From: Rhizobium sp. Q54
GTDB lineage: Bacteria; Pseudomonadota; Alphaproteobacteria; Rhizobiales; Beijerinckiaceae
DNA length: 17,478 bases
Assembly: GCA_945901195.1 (NCBI GenBank)
Contig: CAMDKB010000035.1
Location: forward strand, 1 to 17,478
Direction of reading: 5' to 3'
The translations under genes were made by a program, and so were the position numbers. This document shows, piece by piece, positions 6,454-13,469 of this stretch (positions are counted from its first letter, which is position 1; every line of letters begins with the position of its first letter). The notes under the pieces are model-generated. The model searched no databases, had not been told where the DNA came from, and was given only the letters and a program-made list of their open reading frames with translations.

Positions 6454-7619
6454 TCGGCGGCTGCCTTGACGTTGAGTGGCTGGCTGCGCGGCAGATCGCG
6501 AATTTGCGGATACACTTCCTTGGCGAACAGGGTCATGTTCTTGACTGTGCTGGCATGATCAAGAAAGCCGGCCTGCATCATCATCAGGAGATTGTCGAGA
6601 CCGCCGGTCAGGTCATGGAGCCGCTTGATTTGCTTCACCACATCATCAGGCGTTCCATAGATCAGCACGCCCTGATCCTTGAGATATTCGATGGATTGCT
6701 TGCGCATCGCCTCGGTGCGGCCGGTGAACGTGCCCTTGAGCGCCGCCACATTGAAGTCGACAGGCACATAGCCCGGCGGATTACGGTATTGCGGCTCGGT
6801 CTTGGCATCCAGATACCATGTCAGCGCCTTCGCGCCCTTCTCGGCCTCTTCCATGTTATCGCCGACAAAAACCAGCGGCATATAGGATGTGCCGCCGCCA
6901 TCAGGCATGCCGGTATCGACATGCGCACTGCGATAGGCGTCGAACATCCACTTCACCTTGGTATGCGGCTGCAGGAAGGTGGCGAATGTAATGCCGCGGC
7001 TGGCGGCGCGCTTGATGTTTTCGAGATCGCTTGATCCGGTGATCCACACTTGCGGATGGGGCGATTGCAGCGGGCGCGGCCAGATGTTGATGGCGCGGCG
7101 GTGCGTAAACTGCCCCTCGAAATTGAAGGGGCCATCAGTCGTGGTCCAGGCCTTGATGCAAAGATCAATGCCTTCCCAAAGCCGTTCGACCGTCTGGGTC
7201 GGATTGCTGTTGGCGGCGAAGACTTCGTAAGGCACACCGCGCACAAAGCCTGCATCGAGACGGCCGCGGGAAATGCAATCGATCATCGCCATTTCCTCGG
7301 CGATGCGAATAGGATCACCACGATTGGCGATGGGGTTGCCGAGAATGCAGATGCGGCCCTTGCTCGTCTGCCGCGCCAGAATGGCGGCGGTGAGGGGCAC
7401 GCAGGTGTCCATGCACGTGGCTGTCTGGTGATGCTCGTTGAGCACCATGTTGAGGCCAAGATCATCGGCGATCATATATTCGTCGAGATAGCGGTTATAA
7501 AGATCAGCACCGACTTTCGGGTCGAAATGCTTGCTGGGCAAAGACACGCGCATGGTGGACATTTCCTCCATGGGCGGCAGATGCGGATAGGGCATTTCGG
7601 TAAAGAACCAGGCCTGCAT
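6450..7619 (-). CDS. Luciferase-like (LLM class) flavin-dependent monooxygenase
   Basis: A 389-residue TIM-barrel protein of the bacterial luciferase family, using reduced FMN (or less likely F420) and O2. The family hallmarks are NEHH at 61-64, the segment PIRIAEEMAMIDCISRGRLD with FVRG after it, and WPRPLQSPHPQVWITG in the middle of the chain. The C-terminal half contains TPDDVVKQIKRL and a GGLDNLLMM strand, also typical. AGGGAG lies eight bases before the ATG at 7619. It follows an alpha/beta hydrolase by 29 bases and overlaps the next hydrolase by four, so it is central to the operon. RibBX encoded upstream could help supply FMN, and a flavin reductase is required; the PDR-like protein downstream is a conceivable but unproven source. 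The substrate cannot be assigned. Confidence 0.9.
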   Translation of the reverse strand: MQAWFFTEMPYPHLPPMEEMSTMRVSLPSKHFDPKVGADLYNRYLDEYMIADDLGLNMVLNEHHQTATCMDTCVPLTAAILARQTSKGRICILGNPIANRGDPIRIAEEMAMIDCISRGRLDAGFVRGVPYEVFAANSNPTQTVERLWEGIDLCIKAWTTTDGPFNFEGQFTHRRAINIWPRPLQSPHPQVWITGSSDLENIKRAASRGITFATFLQPHTKVKWMFDAYRSAHVDTGMPDGGGTSYMPLVFVGDNMEEAEKGAKALTWYLDAKTEPQYRNPPGYVPVDFNVAALKGTFTGRTEAMRKQSIEYLKDQGVLIYGTPDDVVKQIKRLHDLTGGLDNLLMMMQAGFLDHASTVKNMTLFAKEVYPQIRDLPRSQPLNVKAAAE

Positions 7620-7648
7620 GTTGTTCTCCCTATAAGTCGTCGCCGGTG

Positions 7649-8434
7649 TCAGGCCAGAAAGCCGTTCAGTGTTTTCATGAATGCATCGGGTTGTTCGATG
7701 TGAGGAAAATGTCCAGCAGATGCGATGGTTTCGAACTTCGCGCCGCTGATGAGCTCCGCATAAGCCTTGCCATAGGCAGGCTTCGTGAGGCTGTCATTTG
7801 CGCCCCAGATCACCATCGTCGGCGTCTTGATGCGATGCAGCCGGCGCTTGAGTTTGGGATTGTGCATATAGGGTTCCCAGCAATACCGGGCGAATGTCTC
7901 GATGTTCTGCGCAACAACTGTGAGCTGATCGTCGCTCATCCCAGCGAAGTCGCGCTTGCCTTTCGCCGTATCGTGCCATTTCCAGGCTGCGACCTTGTCA
8001 GGATGCTGCGTCCACATGTCCTCGATATCGACATCAAAGGGGCCGCCGATTTTCACGCCATAGGCATCCACCAGCACCAACTTGCCAATAAAGCTATCGT
8101 CTTTGGTGGCCATTTCTGCGGCAATCCAGCCGCCGAGTGAGAAGCCGACAATATCCACCTTGGGCAGCTTCAAGCTCTCGATCAGATCGAGATAGACATA
8201 GGAAATGTCGTCTACGTTCGTCATCCAGTCTGGGCGCGGCGAATGGCCGAAGCCGGGCGGGGTGGGAATGATGACCTGGTGCGTTTTGGCCAGCGCATCC
8301 ACGAGCGGCAGATGATTTTCCAGTTGATCTTCGCTGGACAGCAGCAGAAGCGGCGAACCGCTGCCGCGAATATCGACTTCAAGCTCGACGCCGCCAACGT
8401 TCATCAGGCGGGATTTCATATCTGCGGACGTCAT
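7649..8434 (-). CDS. Alpha/beta-fold hydrolase
   Basis: A 261-residue alpha/beta hydrolase. The elbow GFSLGG gives Ser99 as nucleophile, with Asp214 (WGANDS) and His242 (SAGHFPH) as the other triad members. Strand 3 reads LLLLSSEDQLEN instead of the LLLHG oxyanion motif, so the HG pair is missing. I prefer the ATG at 8434, six bases after GGGAG; the ATG at 8440 directly abuts that site. The gene lies 90 bases after ribBX and 29 bases before the monooxygenase, all on the minus strand. Its pairing with a second, differently built hydrolase around the monooxygenase suggests two successive hydrolytic steps or thioester/ester and C-C cleavage, but this is inference. Confidence 0.88.
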   Translation of the reverse strand: MTSADMKSRLMNVGGVELEVDIRGSGSPLLLLSSEDQLENHLPLVDALAKTHQVIIPTPPGFGHSPRPDWMTNVDDISYVYLDLIESLKLPKVDIVGFSLGGWIAAEMATKDDSFIGKLVLVDAYGVKIGGPFDVDIEDMWTQHPDKVAAWKWHDTAKGKRDFAGMSDDQLTVVAQNIETFARYCWEPYMHNPKLKRRLHRIKTPTMVIWGANDSLTKPAYGKAYAELISGAKFETIASAGHFPHIEQPDAFMKTLNGFLA

Positions 8435-8473
8435 ATTCATCTCCCAGTTCTGGCCCGGGATATCCGCGCCTTT

Positions 8474-8490
8474 AGCGTCTTGCTGACGCT
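8474..8490. terminator. Small hairpin downstream of ribBX
   Basis: AGCGTC (8474-8479) and GACGCT (8485-8490) form a six-bp stem with a five-base loop in the gap between ribBX and the next minus-strand gene. There is no U-tract on the minus strand, so strong termination is doubtful and read-through into the hydrolase/monooxygenase genes is possible. Confidence 0.3.
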
Positions 8491-8524
8491 CTTGAGTTCT
8501 GTGTGCCGGCAGCGCCTCGATCGA

Positions 8525-9682
8525 CTACAAGGTCGCAAGTTGCGGAATCGGCTCCTGCTTGTGAATGTGGATGCCGTAACCGTCCAGACCAACCACTTTC
8601 TGCTTGCTATTGGTCAGCAGGATCATGTTGCGAACGCCAATATCCAGTAAAATCTGCGCGCCGACGCCGAACTGGCGCAACACTTCGATAGGGGCACGCG
8701 GGGCCTCGCCTTCCCGCTCCGCGAGGGCGCGGCTCATGAAATTTTCATTGGGATCGCGCATCAGCACGATAACGCCGCGATTCTCCTTGGCGATCAGACG
8801 CATGCAGGATTCAAGCTCGCCCCCGCGTTGGCGTGGCGCGGCGCCGAAGAACGCGCCCGGCGTTGTATCGCCAAGCCCATCGGCAAAAATGTTGGACTGA
8901 TGCATGCGCACAAGCACCGGGTCGTCACCGGAGACGTTCCCGCGGATCAGCGCGATATGCTCCACAGACCCGATCTTGTTGCGGTAGACGCGCAGATCGA
9001 ATTCGCCGCCGAAGCGGCTGTTGATTTTGCTGACGCCGGCCAGATCGACCAGCTTTTCGTTGCGGCGGCGGTAGGAAATCAGGTCGGCAATGGTCGCGAT
9101 CTTCAACCCGTGTAATTGCGCGAACGGCACAAGATCAGGCATGCGCGCCATGGTGCCGTCATCGTTCATGATCTCGCAGATCACCCCTGAGGGGTTCATC
9201 CCGGCCAACCGGGAAATATCCACGGCAGCTTCCGTGTGCCCGGTCCGGACCAGTACCCCGCCCTCCTGGGCGACCAGCGGAAATATATGACCAGGCGACA
9301 CAATATCGCGGGCGCTCTTGCCAGGATCGATCGCTGTCAGCACAGTATGGGCGCGGTCGGCGGCCGAAATTCCTGTTGTGACCCCGTCCCGGGCTTCGAT
9401 GGAGACTGTGAAAGCCGTTGAATGGCGCGCCTGGTTCTTGCGCGCCATCAGGTCAAGTCCAAGCTCTTCCGTGCGTTCGCGCGTCATCGACAGGCAGATG
9501 AGCCCGCGTCCATGTTTGGCCATGAAATTGATAACTTCCGGCGTGACCTTCTCCGCCGGAATAACGAGATCGCCTTCATTTTCGCGGTCTTCATCATCGA
9601 CGAGGATAAACATTTTTCCAGCGCGCGCGTCCTCGATCACTTCCTCGATGGAGGATAGCCAGGCGTGGTGTTCGGGGGGCAT
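8525..9682 (-). CDS. ribB: RibBX: 3,4-dihydroxy-2-butanone 4-phosphate synthase with degenerate GTP cyclohydrolase II domain
   Basis: A 385-residue two-domain protein. The N-terminal part (about 1-205) is a complete DHBP synthase, which turns ribulose 5-phosphate into the four-carbon precursor of riboflavin: DDEDRENEGD, KHGRGLICLS, DGVTTGISAADRAHTV, GHIFPL and NDDGTMAR are all present. The C-terminal part (about 215-385) aligns by layout with GTP cyclohydrolase II but lacks the zinc cysteines (C-x10-C-x-C) and the RQEGRGIGL segment, so it should not open GTP. Such RibBX variants are known in Proteobacteria. I choose ATG 9682, with AGAGG about eight bases upstream, over a TTG at 9709. It heads the minus-strand unit leading to the flavin monooxygenase. 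I found no FMN riboswitch consensus upstream. It may be the housekeeping copy or a dedicated flavin supplier. Confidence 0.9.
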   Translation of the reverse strand: MPPEHHAWLSSIEEVIEDARAGKMFILVDDEDRENEGDLVIPAEKVTPEVINFMAKHGRGLICLSMTRERTEELGLDLMARKNQARHSTAFTVSIEARDGVTTGISAADRAHTVLTAIDPGKSARDIVSPGHIFPLVAQEGGVLVRTGHTEAAVDISRLAGMNPSGVICEIMNDDGTMARMPDLVPFAQLHGLKIATIADLISYRRRNEKLVDLAGVSKINSRFGGEFDLRVYRNKIGSVEHIALIRGNVSGDDPVLVRMHQSNIFADGLGDTTPGAFFGAAPRQRGGELESCMRLIAKENRGVIVLMRDPNENFMSRALAEREGEAPRAPIEVLRQFGVGAQILLDIGVRNMILLTNSKQKVVGLDGYGIHIHKQEPIPQLATL

Positions 9683-9951
9683 ACGCAAAACCTCTTTTGG
9701 CGGCGGCAAGTTGGGAACCTGCCCCTATCTGTGCTTTGGCTGACGCTATTCAACCTGCTCACAGGTTTCTTGTATCGAACCCCGGACAGCGGTCAAGGGC
9801 ACGACCGCCCCGGGCGTCATGCGTCTGGCGCGGGGCTATATTCAGTGTGAACAAAAACGAGCCAAATTTAGCCTAGCCACGCGTCGCAGGCCCGTCCATT
9901 ATGGGGGGATAGCCGGGCTCTATGCACCGGCCAAATGGGAGCGAAACGACA
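9683..9951. promoter_or_regulatory. Divergent control region between ribBX and the GST/receptor unit
   Basis: This 269-base gap is the longest in the window. It holds an inverted repeat AACCTG-CTCA-CAGGTT (9752-9767) and a larger imperfect hairpin: CCCGG (9781-9785) and GCGGTC (9789-9794) pairing with GACCGC (9803-9808) and CCGGG (9810-9814). A possible -10 TATATT (9837-9842) for the plus-strand unit has only a poor -35 (GCGTCA, 9814-9819). An A/T-rich stretch follows. I did not see the conserved FMN riboswitch core on the ribBX side. The repeats may be operators or leader structures; assignment is tentative. Confidence 0.4.
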
Positions 9952-10572
9952 ATGCCTACACTTTGCCACGCGGCGGGCACGTGCTCGATGGGGATTCACG
10001 TTATTCTCGAGGAGATTGGCAAGCCGTACGAAATCCGGAAAATGGATTTTGCTAACCAGGCGCAATACAAGCCGGACTTCATGGCGATCAATCCGAAATC
10101 AAAAGTGCCGACCCTCATCCGTGACGATGGTTCGGTGCTGACCGAATGGCCCGCCATCGCCATGTTCCTGGCGCTCAGCAATCCTGACAAGAAGCTTGTC
10201 CCGACAGATATTGAAGGCATGGTGCGCGCGCAGGAGGCGATGGCCTATTGCACGGCTACACTTCACATGCAGGGCTGGACCCGCATCTGGCGGACAGTCA
10301 CTTATACCGAGATCGAAAGCGAACATCCAAAGATCAAGGCGCGCGGCAAGGAAATTATCGACAAGGGTATTGCGATTTTCGACAAACAACTGACGGGCAA
10401 GGACTGGTTGCTGGGCGATTTTTCAATCGCCGATTGCGCGCTCTATTTCCTTGAGGTCTGGTTCGTCGAGAGAGGCAATCTCGCGTTGCCCGCCAACATC
10501 GCTGCCCATTACGAACGCATGAAGCAGCGCCCCTCCGTGCAGGCGTCTCGCAAATATGACGGGTTTGCCTGA
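9952..10572 (+). CDS. Glutathione S-transferase, beta-class-like
   Basis: A 206-residue GST. The N-terminal thioredoxin-like domain has Cys11 in GTCSMG, where beta-class enzymes carry their active cysteine, and the cis-proline motif KVPTLIRDDGS (51-61) followed by TEWPAI. The C-terminal helical domain contains HMQGW and the folding motif FSIADCAL. The start ATG at 9952 has GGGAGCG upstream, whereas an earlier ATG at 9922 lacks one. It is first in a plus-strand unit, 17 bases before a paralogous GST. Possible jobs are glutathione-dependent dehalogenation, ether cleavage, isomerisation or protection from reactive intermediates; none can be chosen from sequence. Family confidence is high. Confidence 0.9.
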   Translation: MPTLCHAAGTCSMGIHVILEEIGKPYEIRKMDFANQAQYKPDFMAINPKSKVPTLIRDDGSVLTEWPAIAMFLALSNPDKKLVPTDIEGMVRAQEAMAYCTATLHMQGWTRIWRTVTYTEIESEHPKIKARGKEIIDKGIAIFDKQLTGKDWLLGDFSIADCALYFLEVWFVERGNLALPANIAAHYERMKQRPSVQASRKYDGFA

Positions 10573-10589
10573 GCAAAAGCGGAGCCGAG

Positions 10590-11222
10590 ATGCCAAAGCT
10601 CTATTACTGGCCCGCCACTTGTTCGATCACCGTCCGCGTGATCCTGGAGGAGACGGGCTTGTCCTATGAGGACGAGGCAGTCGATCTCGGCGCAAAAAAA
10701 CAGCAATCGCCGGAATTCCTGAAGGTCAATCCGAAGGCGAAGGTCCCCGCTTATCTGCGCGACGACGGGTCTTTGATCACCGAGGTTCCAGCCATAGCTC
10801 TATGGCTCGCGCTCACCAATCCCGACGCCAATCTGCTTGCAAGCGATTATGAAACCCGCGTACGGACGCTCGAAATTTTCGATTATATTGCAGGAACCAT
10901 TCACATGCAGGGCGCTGCCCGTGCATGGCGCCCCGGCAGTTTTAGCGAGACCGAGGCGGCCCATGATGCCATCCGTGCGCGCGGCAAGGACATCGTGATG
11001 CGCGGTCTCGATATTCTCTCTCAAACGCTGGGCGATAAAGACTGGCTGACCGGTTCCTATTCCATCGCCGATGCATCACTCTTCTTCATTGAATATTGGG
11101 CCAGGGAAAAGGTGGGCTATCAAATGCCTGCCAACATCGAGGCGCACTACCACCGCATGCTGGGGCGTCCGGCTGTGCAAAGAGCGCTCGCACGCGAAGG
11201 GCTTGTCGTGCCTGCATTTTGA
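10590..11222 (+). CDS. Glutathione S-transferase, beta-class-like (paralogue)
   Basis: A 210-residue GST clearly related to the preceding one: TCSITVRVILEETG versus TCSMGIHVILEEIG, VNPKAKVPAYLRDDGS versus INPKSKVPTLIRDDGS, and a shared HMQG in the helical domain. Cys11 occupies the beta-class position, and YSIADASLFF is the N-capping fold motif. GCGGAG lies five bases before the ATG. The gap to the upstream gene is 17 bases, and the Bug-receptor gene starts 13 bases after the stop, so the four plus-strand genes form one operon. The pair looks like a tandem duplication that has since diverged. The two could form hetero- or homodimers. Confidence 0.9.
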   Translation: MPKLYYWPATCSITVRVILEETGLSYEDEAVDLGAKKQQSPEFLKVNPKAKVPAYLRDDGSLITEVPAIALWLALTNPDANLLASDYETRVRTLEIFDYIAGTIHMQGAARAWRPGSFSETEAAHDAIRARGKDIVMRGLDILSQTLGDKDWLTGSYSIADASLFFIEYWAREKVGYQMPANIEAHYHRMLGRPAVQRALAREGLVVPAF

Positions 11223-11235
11223 ATGGGAGGAGCCG

Positions 11236-12246
11236 GTGAAAGCACTTGTCGCTGCGATATTGGTCTTGCCGGTGTCAGCCATTCTGACGCCCGCGCTGGC
11301 GCAATCGACGGACGATTTTTATCGCGGCAAGTCCGTCAACGTGTTTATCGGGGTTGGCGTAGGTGGATTGTATGATCTCAGCGCGCGTTTCGTGGCGCGT
11401 CACATCGGCCGACATATTCCTGGCAATCCCGCGCTTGTACCCCAGAACATGACCGGCGCAGGCGGCGTCACCATGGTATCCTACCTCGCCGAGGTCGCGC
11501 CAAAGGATGGCACTAATATTGGAATTATTGGCAACAACTTCCCCGCAATGCAGGCAGCCGGCAGCGACACCATTCGCACCGATCTCGGCAAGTTCCTGTG
11601 GATTGGTTCGATTTCGCCGCTGGCAGGTGTCATGTCTGTCTGGCGCACGGCAGGGGCCTCGACGATTGCAGATGCGCAGCGGATGGAATTGATTGCAGGG
11701 GCCAGCGCTCGCGGCGCCGATACCTATTCGATGACGGTCATGCTTAACGAATTCCTCGGCACGAAGTTCAAGATTGTGACTGGCTACAAGGGCGGCAACG
11801 AAATCAACCTCGCAATGGAGCGTGGTGAAGTCCAGGCGCGTTATAATTTCTGGTCGAGTTGGAAGACGACGCGCCCGGAATGGTTGAAGAATGGCGACGT
11901 CAAGCTGCTCGCCTATATGGGCCCCAGGCCTGCCGATCTGCCCGATATTCCTGCCGTGACAGATCTTGTGAATTCGGAAGACGACAAGGCCGTCGTCAAT
12001 CTCATCATATCAGGGACCCGCCTTGGAACGCCGCTCGCCTTCGCTGGAGGAGTGCCTGCGGACAGGCTGGCCACGATGCGAGCGGCTTTTCTGTCCATGA
12101 CGAAAGATCCGGAGTTCCTGAAGGAAGCTGAAAAGCTGAAGATGGAAGTCGATCCAGTTACCGGCGAAGCCATGCAGAAAATCGTAGCTGAAGTGCTGGC
12201 GACGCCAAAGCATCTGGCGGCGAAGGCGAGAACGATTCTGGAATAG
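11236..12246 (+). CDS. Tripartite tricarboxylate transporter (TctC/Bug) substrate-binding protein, GTG start
   Basis: A 336-residue periplasmic receptor. Residues 1-22 are a Sec signal peptide with a hydrophobic core (ALVAAILVLPVSAIL) and probable cleavage after ALA-22. The mature part begins DDFYRGKSVNVFIGVG and carries QNMTGAGG and VAPKDGT, hallmarks of the Bug fold. I assign GTG at 11236, four bases after GGGAGG; the frame is open much further back, but there it runs inside the GST gene. Bug proteins bind organic acids for TctAB-type permeases, and no TctA or TctB gene is in the window. The ligand is unknown. Location behind two GSTs suggests import linked to the catabolic block. Confidence 0.88.
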   Translation: MKALVAAILVLPVSAILTPALAQSTDDFYRGKSVNVFIGVGVGGLYDLSARFVARHIGRHIPGNPALVPQNMTGAGGVTMVSYLAEVAPKDGTNIGIIGNNFPAMQAAGSDTIRTDLGKFLWIGSISPLAGVMSVWRTAGASTIADAQRMELIAGASARGADTYSMTVMLNEFLGTKFKIVTGYKGGNEINLAMERGEVQARYNFWSSWKTTRPEWLKNGDVKLLAYMGPRPADLPDIPAVTDLVNSEDDKAVVNLIISGTRLGTPLAFAGGVPADRLATMRAAFLSMTKDPEFLKEAEKLKMEVDPVTGEAMQKIVAEVLATPKHLAAKARTILE

Positions 12247-12266
12247 ATACAACAGGGGAGGCGGGT

Positions 12267-13343
12267 ATGGGCAAGTGGACATTACGGGCATGCGCATTCG
12301 CACTTGCGGCTGTAGCCGCAGTTCCAGCGATGGCCATCGATTACTACAAGGACAAGCGCCTTACCCTGCTGATCAATTTCGCGCCTGGAGGCCCCACAGA
12401 TATCGAAGGGCGGATGATGGCCCGTTATCTGACCAAACATCTCGAGGGCAATTCCGGCATCATCGTTCAGAACATGGATGGCGCAGGTGGTGTTGTAGGC
12501 ATCAATTACATTGGGGAAATCGCGCCGAAGGATGGAACGCTCATTGGCTTTGTCACGGGCGCGGCATTCCAGAACGCCATTGAGCCGCTGTCGCGGCGTG
12601 TTGATCTCAAGACCTATGAGTTTGTAGCGCATCAGGCGGGGACCAATGTCTATTATGCCCGTAGGGACGTGAAACCCGGGCTCAATCAGGCGGTCGATCT
12701 TCTTAAAGCCGAAGACCTCATTGCCGGTGGACTGGGCGCGGACAACACCAAGGATTTGCTGATGCGCCTGTCGCTTGACTTGCTCGGCGTCAAATACAAA
12801 TGGGTCACGGGTTACAAGAGCAATAATGCTGTGCGTCTTGCTCTTCAGAAGAACGAAGTCAGCATGTTTTCTGAATCGCCGCCGGGCTTTCGCGCGTTGG
12901 TGATTCCGACCCTGATCGACAAGGGTGAGGCCGTGCCGCTCTATTTCGATCCGTTCCATAACGGCAAGGACTTTTACAAATCAAAGCAAATGGAAGGACT
13001 GGATATCCTGCCGTTCAATGAATTCTATCAGAAGGTCATGGGCAAACCGCCGTCAGGCCCGCTCTGGGAAGCCTATATGGCAGGCGTTCTTCTCTCCAAC
13101 AGCATGTTGCGTCAGGTCATCATGCCACCCGGCACACCGCCTGCCGCGGTGGCAGCCGTGCGAGAAGCCATCGGCAAACTCGCTACGGACAAAGCCTTCG
13201 CCGAAGAAACCATGAAGACGTTCAACTTTGTACCCGATTGGGTGGCGACGGAAAATGTGGCTGAAGTTACCCGGGCCAATATGAATCTTGATCCGAAGAC
13301 GCGGGCATTTCTGCTGGATTACATGAAGGGTGGAAAGAAGTAA
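12267..13343 (+). CDS. Tripartite tricarboxylate transporter (TctC/Bug) substrate-binding protein
   Basis: A 358-residue periplasmic receptor with a signal peptide cleaved probably after AMA-23. The mature protein begins IDYYKDKRLTLLINFAPGGPTD, with QNMDGAGG and IAPKDGT as family marks. GGGAGG precedes the ATG, 20 bases after the previous receptor gene. It is related to that receptor but clearly diverged, so the pair probably recognises different ligands or serves different transporters. It is the last gene of the plus-strand unit and converges with dapE, marking the edge between the catabolic block and the lysine-biosynthesis genes. Confidence 0.88.
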   Translation: MGKWTLRACAFALAAVAAVPAMAIDYYKDKRLTLLINFAPGGPTDIEGRMMARYLTKHLEGNSGIIVQNMDGAGGVVGINYIGEIAPKDGTLIGFVTGAAFQNAIEPLSRRVDLKTYEFVAHQAGTNVYYARRDVKPGLNQAVDLLKAEDLIAGGLGADNTKDLLMRLSLDLLGVKYKWVTGYKSNNAVRLALQKNEVSMFSESPPGFRALVIPTLIDKGEAVPLYFDPFHNGKDFYKSKQMEGLDILPFNEFYQKVMGKPPSGPLWEAYMAGVLLSNSMLRQVIMPPGTPPAAVAAVREAIGKLATDKAFAEETMKTFNFVPDWVATENVAEVTRANMNLDPKTRAFLLDYMKGGKK

Positions 13344-13403
13344 CGCCATCGCACGTGATCAATTCTGGCGGATGCTGAAAACCATGCAGCCGCCGTCATA
13401 TAT

Positions 13404-13451
13404 TTCGATTAACCCATCGGTCAATCGAAGCCGCCCCTGGTATGGTTGACC
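13404..13451. terminator. Hairpins in the convergent gap between the Bug receptor and dapE
   Basis: TTCGATT (13404-13410) pairs perfectly with AATCGAA (13423-13429). Alternatively GGTCAA (13419-13424) pairs with TTGACC (13446-13451). The gap (13344-13469) separates two converging genes, so a bidirectional stop signal is expected here, but neither stem is GC-rich or followed by a T-run. Confidence 0.35.
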
Positions 13452-13469
13452 CTGCCAACTTTCACCGCA

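Noticed and set aside
8525..9682. Bifunctional RibBA with active GTP cyclohydrolase II
   Set aside because: The zinc-binding cysteines and the RQEGRGIGL segment are absent from the C-terminal domain, so only the DHBP synthase activity is supported.
9683..9951. FMN riboswitch upstream of ribBX
   Set aside because: The conserved core segments and paired arms of the RFN element were not found by eye on the minus strand; only unrelated inverted repeats are present.
12282..12959. 225-codon minus-strand frame opposite the second Bug receptor
   Set aside because: It is antisense to a receptor with signal peptide and family motifs, with no independent coding evidence.
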